Of a stretch of 10,632 bases of DNA, positions 1-6,402 are shown one piece after another; the first letter of the stretch is position 1; each line of letters begins with the position of its first letter. The DNA lies in the NCBI GenBank assembly GCA_031425695.1, contig JANPJV010000291.1, positions 1 to 10,632 on the forward strand. Reading direction: 5' to 3'. The notes under the pieces are model-generated. The model searched no databases and was not told the DNA's origin. It worked only from the letters and a program-made list of their open reading frames with translations. Source of the DNA: JANPJV01 sp031425695 (GTDB lineage Bacteria > Pseudomonadota > Gammaproteobacteria > Xanthomonadales > SZUA-5). Made by a program: the position numbers and the translations under genes.

Positions 1-49
1 CGGACCTTGTCCGGACGCTTTTGTTGGAAGAGCGTCCGCACAAGGTCCG
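1..49. repeat. 19-bp inverted repeat at the array edge
   Basis: Positions 1-19 are the reverse complement of 31-49 with a single mismatch, around an 11-nt loop (20-30). The left arm is therefore an inverted copy of the repeat core. The window begins inside it, so the element may extend further left. As RNA in either direction it would form a strong stem. It lies about 135-180 nt past the M28 stop codon on the minus strand. It could act as a transcription stop or mRNA 3'-end protector, but it lacks a clear U-tract. Confidence 0.8.
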
Positions 50-176
50 GACCCACGTAAAGCGGTTCTGCGCGATCTGGGACCAAGAGCGTCCGGACAA
101 GGTCCGGACCCACGTAAAGCGGTTCTGCGCAACCTGCGACCAAGAGCGTCCGGACAAGGTCCGGACCCACAAAAGC
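1..176. repeat. 57-bp tandem repeat array of hairpin units
   Basis: Two full units (28-84 and 85-141) and a truncated third (142 to about 176) repeat with an exact 57-bp period. Each begins AAGAGCGTCC and continues through a GTAAAGCGGTTCTGCGC block. Every unit contains the self-complementary 8-mer GTCCGGAC twice, separated by AAG (34-52 with one mismatch, 91-109 and 148-166 perfect), so each can fold into an 8-bp hairpin with a 3-nt loop. The third unit loses its tail just before the stop codon of the M28 peptidase gene at 182-184, so the array forms that gene's immediate 3' flank. The period is a multiple of three and reads through in one plus-strand frame, but nothing else supports coding. 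The likely nature is an intergenic REP/BIME-like element. Its effect on transcription or mRNA decay is inference. Confidence 0.85.
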
Positions 177-181
177 CGCGC

Positions 182-1582
182 TTACTCGAAGCCGTTCGCG
201 AACCCATCCGCGAACTCGATCAGCCCCGCCTGGCCGGCGAGCACGGCGGCGTCCATCTTGAGGATGCCGCCAGCGAGCGGGCGCGCGCGGGTCATGTTCG
301 CGGGGATATCGGTCGCCAGGTGGTAGTGCGGATAGATACTCGCACCGTTTTCCCACGTGAACATGGCCGGCACGCCAGCCTGCAGGAACCACCAATGGTC
401 GGAGCCGGCGCCGGCGTTGGTGCTCGAGATAAGGCTCAGTTCCGGCGCATAAGTCGCCGCGGCGGCGGCGTAGTCCGTCAGCAGGAATTGATTGGCGAGA
501 TTGGTGTCGATGCGCGCGCTGAGCGTGGTGGTCTGCGCGTAGCCGATCATGTCGAGATTGATCATGTGCTTGACCTTGGCGATGTCGCCATTCGCCTGCA
601 GCGCCTCGACATAGCGACGACTGCCAACCAGGCCCTGCTCCTCGCCCGAGTAGCACATGAACAGGATCGAGCGCGCCGTGGGCACGTTCGCGAACACGCG
701 CGCGAGCTCCATCACCCCCGCGCAGCCCGAGGCATTGTCATTGGCGCCCGGCTGCGGATTGACCGTGCCATCGCAGCGTGCGGAGTTGCGCGAATCGTAG
801 TGGGCGCCGACGACGATCCACTCATCGGGCAAGGTCTCGCCACGCTTGCGGCCAATCGGGTTGGTGATCGTGATTGGCGGTGGTGCCGTGGTGCCACAGT
901 TGGTGAGATTGGCGAGGCTGAAGCTGAAGGTTTCGGGCGCCAGCTGCGCGGCGATAAACTGGGTATGGATGTAGTCGCGCGCCGTGACCAGTGCAGGACT
1001 GAAGCTGTTGCGATTGATCGCTGCCAGTTCGCTCATGGTCGTGAACCAGCGCTCGGCGTCGACGCGCGCGACGATGGCCGCGACCGCCGGTTCGGCGCCG
1101 CGCGCGGCACGCTGAATTTCCTCGTTCGCGATCTCGCGTGCGAACACGCGGCTCTCCGGCAATGGCTGCGCCTGCAGGCCATTGCGCTGGGCATAGCGCA
1201 CCACCATCGGTGGCTCGCGCAGGATCTCGTAGCCACCGACGACACCCAGCGCCGGCTGGACCGCCTGGTGCGCGCAGACGTGATCGCGCACCAGGATCTC
1301 GTCGGGCTGCATCGTACCGAGACCTGCGCGCACCCGCGGCTTTGCGAGCCAGTCGTCAAGCGTCGCCGGGTCGACACCGAGTAGCAGTTCGTTGCCGAAC
1401 TCCGCCGACCAGCGCACATCCGGTGAGCCCTTCAGGGCCTGCAGCGCTTCGAAGCCGAGCGCATGGATATCGACGATGACCGTGGGCGGCGGCGAGCCAG
1501 AGCTTTCCGCTGCCAGCTCTGGGCCCGCTGCACCAAGCAGCACCGCCAGGGCAAAACTCACCTGCATCTTGAGTGCTTTCAT
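182..1582 (-). CDS. Secreted M28-family zinc metallopeptidase (aminopeptidase-like) with GFE tail
   Basis: This is a predicted exported M28 peptidase, a family of co-catalytic two-zinc exopeptidases that usually remove N-terminal residues. Counted from the chosen start (466 aa), residues 1 to about 24 look like a Sec signal peptide: MKALK, a hydrophobic core, then a likely cut after ELA. A prodomain-like region of about 200 residues follows, then the M28 domain from about 250 to 450. All expected metal and catalytic residues are visible: H261 in GAHYDS, D282 in GANDNASG, E314/E315 in SGEEQG, D344 in NLDMIGY and H421 in PHYHLATD. The protein ends FADGFANGFE at the stop. The frame is open to 1741, but the start is placed at the ATG ending at 1582 because the signal peptide begins there. 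The ATG ending at 1591 is an alternative. No good Shine-Dalgarno precedes either. Substrate specificity cannot be read from the sequence. Confidence 0.93.
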   Translation of the reverse strand: MKALKMQVSFALAVLLGAAGPELAAESSGSPPPTVIVDIHALGFEALQALKGSPDVRWSAEFGNELLLGVDPATLDDWLAKPRVRAGLGTMQPDEILVRDHVCAHQAVQPALGVVGGYEILREPPMVVRYAQRNGLQAQPLPESRVFAREIANEEIQRAARGAEPAVAAIVARVDAERWFTTMSELAAINRNSFSPALVTARDYIHTQFIAAQLAPETFSFSLANLTNCGTTAPPPITITNPIGRKRGETLPDEWIVVGAHYDSRNSARCDGTVNPQPGANDNASGCAGVMELARVFANVPTARSILFMCYSGEEQGLVGSRRYVEALQANGDIAKVKHMINLDMIGYAQTTTLSARIDTNLANQFLLTDYAAAAATYAPELSLISSTNAGAGSDHWWFLQAGVPAMFTWENGASIYPHYHLATDIPANMTRARPLAGGILKMDAAVLAGQAGLIEFADGFANGFE

Positions 1583-1647
1583 GGCAACCATGGTCGGACG
1601 CGGAGCGGCAAGATACTCCAAGCGCACCTGGCCCAACGCGGCGGTCT

Positions 1648-1712
1648 CCACAAATTTGCGGTCGCGTTCATTTTTCACGGTGAAAAGACAGCTCTTCCGC
1701 AAACTTGCGAAA
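1648..1712. promoter_or_regulatory. Cluster of palindromes in the divergent intergenic region (candidate operators)
   Basis: Three palindromes lie in the AT-richer part of the gap between the M28 gene and the small plus-strand gene. They are CCACAAATTTGCGG (1648-1661, one mismatch between arms), TTTTCACGGTGAAAA (1672-1686, perfect arms around one base) and CGCAA-AC-TTGCG (1698-1709, extendable to 1695-1712 with one mismatch). The string TTTGCGG or its complement occurs in the first and third, and TTTGCG recurs at 1734-1739. This is the kind of site bound by dimeric repressors or activators. No specific regulator can be named, and I could not identify convincing -35/-10 boxes for either flanking gene. 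Confidence 0.35.
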
Positions 1713-1776
1713 AGCCGCGAATCATCCGACCATTTGCGCACCGCGCGGTCGGTTTAGCCGCGCTGTCGGAGTGCCC

Positions 1777-1785
1777 GGGGGAGGA
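1777..1785 (+). promoter_or_regulatory. Strong ribosome binding site for the small plus-strand gene
   Basis: GGGGGAGGA ends 8 nt before the ATG at 1794. It closely matches the anti-Shine-Dalgarno complement, and it fixes this start and supports the reality of a short gene that might otherwise be dismissed. Confidence 0.75.
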
Positions 1786-1793
1786 TTGAAACA

Positions 1794-2039
1794 ATGGTAG
1801 ATCGCGAACGTCGAAAGAATGGAGCCGCGCCCAATCGCGTGCTTGAGCGACTGCTGAATCCCGCTCAGCTCGACACCCTGCACAGCCTCGAACACTTCGG
1901 CTGGGAGCTCAAGTTCGTTCGCAAACCCTTGTTCCAGCCGGCCGTCCCGATCGTCTTCGACGGCGACCGCCGCCACTATGCGGTCATCGAAGACGATGGC
2001 ACCTTGAATGAGCATCCGCCGTTCACGATCCGGCCGTAG
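1794..2039 (+). CDS. Small conserved hypothetical protein (81 aa)
   Basis: This is an 81-residue protein without signal peptide or membrane segment, so probably cytoplasmic. The N-terminus is basic (MVDRERRKNG), followed by a predicted helix around LLNPAQLDTLHSLEHFGWEL and a compact C-terminal half with FVRKPLFQPAVPIVFD and YAVIEDDGTLNEHPPF. From memory this pattern (FGWEL, RKPLFQ-P-VP-VFD, AVIE-DGTLNE) resembles a short uncharacterised protein family widespread in gammaproteobacteria, including Xanthomonadales and pseudomonads. I know of no assigned function and propose none. It has an excellent ribosome binding site, stands alone on the plus strand, and is divergent from the M28 gene. A weak terminator could not be identified downstream. 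Confidence 0.82.
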   Translation: MVDRERRKNGAAPNRVLERLLNPAQLDTLHSLEHFGWELKFVRKPLFQPAVPIVFDGDRRHYAVIEDDGTLNEHPPFTIRP

Positions 2040-2177
2040 AGGCTGGTGCCCGAATGTTTGTGTAGCGCTGCGATGGCGCGTGCCGATCGGGACCTGAGGT
2101 AGGCCGGGTCCTATGCGCCTGTCGACTCGACTCGACGCGATACAAAGTTCGAGCGCAAGGCGCCCGGCTTTCGCTAC

Positions 2178-2357
2178 GTAGCAAGACGCGGTCGCTGGTG
2201 CGATCACTGCCCTGGCTAAATTCCGAACAGCTCGCGCACACAGAACCGCGCTACTTCCAAGACGGACCTGTTGCAGTAGCCGAACGCGGCCGCTGGTGCG
2301 ATTCACCGTCGTTGCTAAAGTCCCAACTGCTCGCGCACACAGAACCGCGCTACTTCC
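2178..2357. repeat. Diverged direct repeat, two copies, 98-bp period
   Basis: Copy A spans about 2178-2258 and copy B about 2276-2357. Both begin GTAGC, share CGCTGGTGCGAT and GGCTAAA or TGCTAAAG in the middle, and end with an identical block that includes CTCGCGCACACAGAACCGCG followed by CTACTTCC. The conserved blocks are separated by substituted stretches, so this is an old duplication or two members of a dispersed family. Each copy starts with GTAGC and ends near GCTAC, giving imperfect terminal complementarity and a possible stem. A dispersed intergenic repeat of the kind common in Xanthomonadales is the likely explanation. A small structured RNA is a less likely alternative. Confidence 0.7.
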
Positions 2358-2404
2358 GGCGTAACGCAGTGCGTTGGCAGCAAATCCCGACCCCTGAAAA
2401 CGAC

Positions 2405-2434
2405 TTCACCACGCACCTTGCGGTGCGTGGTGAA
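2405..2434 (-). terminator. Hairpin terminator of the reprolysin-like protease gene
   Basis: A perfect 13-bp stem (2405-2417 with 2422-2434) closes a 4-nt loop. Read on the minus strand it lies 25 nt after the stop codon of the protease gene and is followed by GTCGTTTTC, a short T-run. This fits a Rho-independent terminator with a weak U-tract. In the plus direction no T-run follows, so it is assigned to the minus strand. Confidence 0.72.
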
Positions 2435-2459
2435 GGACCCGCTCACAGTTTGGGACGAC

Positions 2460-5400
2460 TTACTCGAAGCCGTTCCGGAACATGTTGTCTACCGGGCCAC
2501 ACTCAGCCGTGCCGGTCGTGCAGATGCCTGGCGCCCGCACCGCGGTGAGCCGCAGTCCAGCCGACAGTGACGCGGTGTTGTTCGAGAACTGGGTGAACAC
2601 CGAGCCCGTACCAGCAGCCTGGATACCCACGGTCGCGGACGCGCCAGAGGCACCGCCGGTGCCATTGCCGGTCACCGTCGTGTAGAACATCTCGATTTGG
2701 TTGGTGGTCTCGTGCAGGCGCACGGTAAAGACCAACGTCGGCGCCTGTGCAGTTGCCGCACCCGATACCCAACGCACCGCCCGCCATTGAATGTCGAGAG
2801 TGCGATTCGGTGCCGTGCCGGTGGTCTCGGTGAAGATGCCGCCACCGGTCGCCACCACTGGCCGCATGTCGAGGTCGTCCCAGTGGGCGAACAACGCCGG
2901 TGCCGCGTAAGCGCCAGCCGGCAAACCGCCATTCGCAGGAGCTGACGACGCAGTGCCTGCGTTGAAGATCAGTACGCCGTTGGTATCCGCCCGCAACTGG
3001 GTCACGGGCGTCCCGTAGACCTGGAACGCAAACCCTGCCGGCAGCGTCACCGGCACGACCAGATCGTCGTCTGAGCTGCCAGCGACCAAGGTGGCTCCGA
3101 CCGGGGCGGTGGTGCCCGAGGCGCTGGTGAAGGAGTAGTTGGCTGATGCTGCCTGGCCGACTGGCAGCGTGAAGTTGAAGACCGAGGGCGTTCCACCGCT
3201 GTAGTTCACCGTGTGGGTGAACGAGATCGGGCTGCCGCAGGGAACGGTCACCGCCGTGCTCACCTGGTATGGCGTGCTATTGACCTGGCTGCCACCCGCC
3301 GGGATATCCGGATAGCTGGATGTCGGCTGGGCGATCGTGACCCCTGGCGTGGAGCTGCTCAGCACCGCGTTAACGACCGTCGCGGAACTGCCGCCAGCGT
3401 TGCCGACCGCCACGTTGAGCGTGTTGCATTCCAGCGGCTCGATGACGTTGTTGCCGCTGGTGACGCTCGAGGTGCCGAGCGTCAACGACGGATTCGGGCT
3501 CGCCACCGTGAGCGTGAGCGAGCGCGAAGTACGCCCGCCACAGCTGTCGTTGGCCGATGCCGTGATGATGTGATTGCCGAGGGTGGTACCGGCCGTCGTG
3601 GTGATCGTCATCACGCCGTTGGGCGCGATGCTGACGGTTCCGCCACCCGGCAGCGTCGTCGGGCTGACGCTCACCCCAACCAGGTTGAAGTTCGGATCGG
3701 CGGGAGCCGCCGTCGGCGTCGCGGTGGTCGAGTTACCCGGGGCGAGGGTCTGCGGGCCGTAGCTGCCAAGCGTCGGCAGCACGTTGTTCGACACGGCGAT
3801 CGGGAATACCGCGGAGGCTTGACGACCGCCGCTGTCGACCACTCGCAGCACGCCTGGGTAGACGCGGAAACTGGGCGAATTCGGCGCGGCGAGCAGGCAA
3901 CTGGCGGTCGCTGTTGCGGTCACGTTCGCGCCGGTGGCGAGGACACTCTGGATGTTGAGTTCCGGATTCTGCGGGTACGTGTCCGCAGTCGCCGTATACG
4001 GCGGCACGCCACCCGCGATCGTCGCAATGTTGCGGGGAGGACCGGCCGGTGACCCTTGTACGGTGGCGATCTGGTTGGCGGCGGCAGTCAACGTCACAAC
4101 AACCGGATTGCCGGTGTTGATCGCGAAGTTGGCGTTGTTGATATCGAAATAGGTATTGCCGCTGCCGATGCCGGTACCGTTGGCGGCTTCAACCCGGATG
4201 CGCGCGCGGGCGGTATCGGTATTCGGCAAGGTGACCGTCTGCGCGCCATCGTTGGGCGTGCCGGCGAGCAAGGTCTGGAAGGTCACGCCACCATCGAGCG
4301 AAACCAGGATATTGACCAGCGAGGTGCTGACCGGTGCCTGATCCGTATTCGCGACCGACCAGGTGACTCCGAGGGAGCCGCCGCCGGTCTGGGTGCCAGT
4401 GATATCGCCGACCAGGAACGGGCCGACATCGGCCACTGCCGTGACCTGCACATTGGGAGAGTGGCGCAGGCCGCCACCGCCTGCCTTGCCATCACGCGCG
4501 GTAATCCGGAAGTTCATCACCCGCGTTCCGGATGCCGGGTTCGGCAGGATTTCGGCGGGCAGGTAAGTGCCACTTGCCGGCGGCAGCGTGATCGTCGCTG
4601 GCGGCACATTCGAGTTGTCGAGAATGTAGGGCAGCGAGGGGAACACCCGCGTCGGCGACAAGCTCGCCGGGAACGAACGGAACAGCGGCGCGGTACCGTT
4701 GTCGCCGGTGCTGCTCGGCGAGCCCTGGGCACCGGTATCCACCTGTTCCCAGTTGTAGGACACCACGTCGCCCGCGTTGGGGTCGGTCGCCGCGGCAGTC
4801 AACTGGAACGGGGTCTGCTCCGGGATGGTCATGTTGGCCGGCGTCGGCAAGTTCGGCGGATCGTTCCCGGTCGCTGTGGTCGCGCCGCAGACGGTGTTGC
4901 CGTTGCCCGGGCCGCCGCTGTTCATGATCGCCCAGATCTGGGTGAAGCTGCGCGCGTGGAAATACGAGTCGCTGTTCGGGAGCAGATTGTCGGGACAGAT
5001 GCCGGCATAGGCCATGATGGTGGTGCCGCTGCCCGGCTCCATCGCTGACGTGGGGGTGTGCTGCCCGCCACCGCCGCAGCCGTTCCAGGTGTGGCTGCCA
5101 CCGAGCTGGTGGCCGAGTTCATGGGCCACGAAATCGATGTCGAAGACATCGCCGCGCGGCGGGCTGAATGAGGTGAAGCCGCGCGCCTTCGAAGTGCCGC
5201 AGACGTTGCCGAGCGGAGTGATGGCACCGCCGCCACCGGTGCCGCCGACGGCATGCCCGAGATCATAGTTGGCCACGCCGATGGCGTTGTCGATCGTGGT
5301 CTGGATGACCGGGTCCGGACCCGTGGGCGCCGCGCCGATCGGACCGACGTTGGAATTGGTGTAGACGATGAGATCGCTGTTGGCGACCATCACCAGGCGC

Positions 5401-6149
5401 ATCGCGAACTCGCGCTCATAGACGCCGTTCAGGCGGTTGACCATGGTCGCCACACCGGCGAGGCCGTCGGCCACCGTGCCACCAAAAACGTTGGTGTATG
5501 ACGACGTCGCCGCGATCGCCACGCGATAGGTGCGCAGCGTGGTGCCAGCCGGGTTGAACGGGACGACCGGCGACTTGGCATGTTCCATCGCCGTCGTGTG
5601 CGGATCGGACCCGTCGGTGCCGCACTGATAGTGCTTGTCCGATTCGCCGTATCCGGCGCGCGTGTAAACGACGTAGTGCTGCTCGTCATCTTGCTGGAAC
5701 GGATCGATGAAGTAATCGCCGCCGGCCGACAGGACCTGGGCGTGGAAGCCCTTGGGGGTCACGTCGAGGCGCAGTGCCGCGTTCGCATCATCGAGGCCCT
5801 GGCCCGCAAAGGTGCGGATCCCCGGGTACTTGAGCGCGAGGCCCGCTTCCATCACCGGCGACTCGACCAGCGCGAAACGGGCAAACTCACCGTCGGGCAT
5901 CGGCAGCGACAGCACCATCCCTGCCCGGATCGCGACCTCGCCTTCTTTCGGCGCGTCAGCCAGGCGAGTACGCAAGGCCTCGATGTCGAGCCCAACGGTC
6001 CGGCCCTGCTGCGGCGCTACCCAGCGCTCACCGCGGAGAGATATGTCACTGGCGTCAATATCACGCCAAAGGGATTCGTCGGCTGACGCCGACGTGCTGA
6101 AGAAGAGCGTGCACAGCAGGGCGAGTGCTGATTTATTCGGAGATGGCAT
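2460..6149 (-). CDS. Secreted reprolysin-like (M12B-type metzincin) metalloprotease with multiple beta-sandwich domains and GFE tail
   Basis: This is a predicted exported zinc endopeptidase of 1229 aa. Residues 1-23 form a Sec signal peptide (MPSPNKSALALL, likely cut after ASA). About 24-200 match the prodomain typical of this bacterial family, with VMEAGLALKYPGIRTFAGQG and FHAQVL followed by YFIDPF, and C176 as a possible cysteine-switch residue. The catalytic domain (about 203-425) carries HELGHQLGGSH, with zinc ligands H343, H347 and H353 and catalytic E344, and a Met-turn at IMAY (M379). From 430 to about 1000 run several Ig/PKD/CARDB-like repeats. About 1001-1205 resembles a nidogen-like beta-sandwich (AHWDDLDM, TNGVLIF). 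The end is a Cys-containing linker and DNMFRNGFE. The frame is open to 6332, but the added 61 residues are basic and not signal-like, and the real signal peptide starts at the ATG ending at 6149. Substrate is unknown. The accessory domains suggest binding to surfaces or polymers. Confidence 0.93.
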   Translation of the reverse strand: MPSPNKSALALLCTLFFSTSASADESLWRDIDASDISLRGERWVAPQQGRTVGLDIEALRTRLADAPKEGEVAIRAGMVLSLPMPDGEFARFALVESPVMEAGLALKYPGIRTFAGQGLDDANAALRLDVTPKGFHAQVLSAGGDYFIDPFQQDDEQHYVVYTRAGYGESDKHYQCGTDGSDPHTTAMEHAKSPVVPFNPAGTTLRTYRVAIAATSSYTNVFGGTVADGLAGVATMVNRLNGVYEREFAMRLVMVANSDLIVYTNSNVGPIGAAPTGPDPVIQTTIDNAIGVANYDLGHAVGGTGGGGAITPLGNVCGTSKARGFTSFSPPRGDVFDIDFVAHELGHQLGGSHTWNGCGGGGQHTPTSAMEPGSGTTIMAYAGICPDNLLPNSDSYFHARSFTQIWAIMNSGGPGNGNTVCGATTATGNDPPNLPTPANMTIPEQTPFQLTAAATDPNAGDVVSYNWEQVDTGAQGSPSSTGDNGTAPLFRSFPASLSPTRVFPSLPYILDNSNVPPATITLPPASGTYLPAEILPNPASGTRVMNFRITARDGKAGGGGLRHSPNVQVTAVADVGPFLVGDITGTQTGGGSLGVTWSVANTDQAPVSTSLVNILVSLDGGVTFQTLLAGTPNDGAQTVTLPNTDTARARIRVEAANGTGIGSGNTYFDINNANFAINTGNPVVVTLTAAANQIATVQGSPAGPPRNIATIAGGVPPYTATADTYPQNPELNIQSVLATGANVTATATASCLLAAPNSPSFRVYPGVLRVVDSGGRQASAVFPIAVSNNVLPTLGSYGPQTLAPGNSTTATPTAAPADPNFNLVGVSVSPTTLPGGGTVSIAPNGVMTITTTAGTTLGNHIITASANDSCGGRTSRSLTLTVASPNPSLTLGTSSVTSGNNVIEPLECNTLNVAVGNAGGSSATVVNAVLSSSTPGVTIAQPTSSYPDIPAGGSQVNSTPYQVSTAVTVPCGSPISFTHTVNYSGGTPSVFNFTLPVGQAASANYSFTSASGTTAPVGATLVAGSSDDDLVVPVTLPAGFAFQVYGTPVTQLRADTNGVLIFNAGTASSAPANGGLPAGAYAAPALFAHWDDLDMRPVVATGGGIFTETTGTAPNRTLDIQWRAVRWVSGAATAQAPTLVFTVRLHETTNQIEMFYTTVTGNGTGGASGASATVGIQAAGTGSVFTQFSNNTASLSAGLRLTAVRAPGICTTGTAECGPVDNMFRNGFE

Positions 6150-6158
6150 ATGAGCGTG

Positions 6159-6224
6159 TCTTCTCGCAGAGGGGCTGGAGCGAAGTGCTCGGCACTTCAC
6201 GCGGCGTCGGCGTTGGCGAGAAAA
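6159..6224 (-). promoter_or_regulatory. Possible structured 5' leader covering the ribosome binding site of the reprolysin gene
   Basis: On the minus strand the only plausible Shine-Dalgarno for the start at 6149 is GAGAAGA, ending 9 nt upstream. It lies inside GCGAGAAGA (6167-6159), which pairs with TTTTCTCGC (6224-6216): 9 bp including one G-U. The 48 nt enclosed hold a second hairpin at 6180-6200 (9 bp including one G-U, 3-nt loop). If formed, the outer helix would hide the ribosome binding site. It matches no riboswitch class I recognise. Confidence 0.35.
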
Positions 6225-6291
6225 ACAGCAGATTCGCGCGAACATGGCCGGACGCACCCAGTCTACTGCATGAAGACCGCGTCGATGAAAC

Positions 6292-6320
6292 TTTAAAGTA
6301 TTTACACCAAATCTATACAA
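6292..6320 (-). promoter_or_regulatory. Candidate sigma70-type promoter for the reprolysin gene
   Basis: On the minus strand TTGTAT (6320-6315) and TTTAAA (6297-6292) are separated by 17 nt, each matching four of six consensus positions. They sit in a short AT-rich island that is unusual for this window. Transcription would start near 6285 and give a leader of about 135 nt containing the structure described at 6159-6224. The matches are modest and AT-rich DNA produces such matches by chance. Confidence 0.3.
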
Positions 6321-6356
6321 GGGTGAAGGCAATCCATTAACGTTGACCCACCCCTC

Positions 6357-6402
6357 GCCTCGTTATTCACCGGCGCACGATGGCGCCGGCGAGCACCGAG
6401 GC
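6357..6402 (-). terminator. Hairpin after the VWA protease-like gene
   Basis: Directly after the stop codon (minus strand) GCCTCG at 6357-6362 pairs with CGAGGC at 6397-6402. An inner 7-bp GC stem pairs CCGGCGC at 6370-6376 with GCGCCGG at 6383-6389 around a 6-nt loop. There is no T-run after it, so termination is uncertain. It could instead stabilise the mRNA end or pause polymerase. Confidence 0.4.

Larger units (their letters stand above)
2040..2459. other. Gene-free intergenic stretch with repeats and a terminator
   Basis: Nothing in these 420 bases reads as a credible gene: open frames here lack ribosome binding sites and recognisable products. What it holds is a short CTCGA-type tandem run (2121-2136), a perfect palindrome GCTACGTAGC (2173-2182), two diverged copies of a sequence of about 80 bp (2178-2357) and a strong hairpin (2405-2434). 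It separates a plus-strand gene from the 3' end of a minus-strand gene, so it is a convergent 3'-3' junction. Confidence 0.7.

Noticed and set aside
1..176. Possible CRISPR array
   Set aside because: The whole 57-bp unit repeats, including what would be spacers. Only two and a half units exist, and no cas genes are present.
21..326. Plus-strand open frame that translates the 57-bp repeats as 19-residue repeats
   Set aside because: The in-frame period follows from 57 being divisible by three. There is no ribosome binding site, and the frame runs antisense into the end of the M28 gene.
320..1384. Long plus-strand open frame of 354 codons opposite the M28 gene
   Set aside because: It is antisense to a gene with complete catalytic motifs. 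The product is rich in Arg, Ala and Gly with no recognisable domain, as expected from GC-rich shadow frames.
1583..1741. N-terminal extension of the M28 peptidase by 53 residues
   Set aside because: It would place the signal peptide internally and overlaps the palindromic regulatory region.
1722..2306. Minus-strand open frame of 194 codons overlapping the small plus-strand gene
   Set aside because: It is antisense to the better-supported 81-aa gene, runs through repeats and has no recognisable product.
61..2350. GCGGTTCTG shared between the 57-bp array and the minus strand of the second repeat family
   Set aside because: A 9-base match between two GC-rich repeats is weak, and alignment beyond it needs gaps. 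I cannot claim common origin without genome-wide copies.
2198..2548. Plus-strand open frame across the direct repeats
   Set aside because: It shows two copies of a repeated peptide only because the DNA is repeated, and it runs into the antisense end of the reprolysin gene without a ribosome binding site.
3213..5048. Two consecutive long plus-strand open frames (3213-4052 and 4056-5048)
   Set aside because: Both are antisense to the reprolysin gene, have Arg/Gly-rich composition without motifs, and reflect the scarcity of stops in GC-rich DNA.
6150..6332. N-terminal extension of the reprolysin-like protease by 61 residues
   Set aside because: The extra residues are basic and would bury the clear signal peptide. 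The DNA has hairpins and an AT-rich promoter-like island, so it is treated as an untranslated leader.
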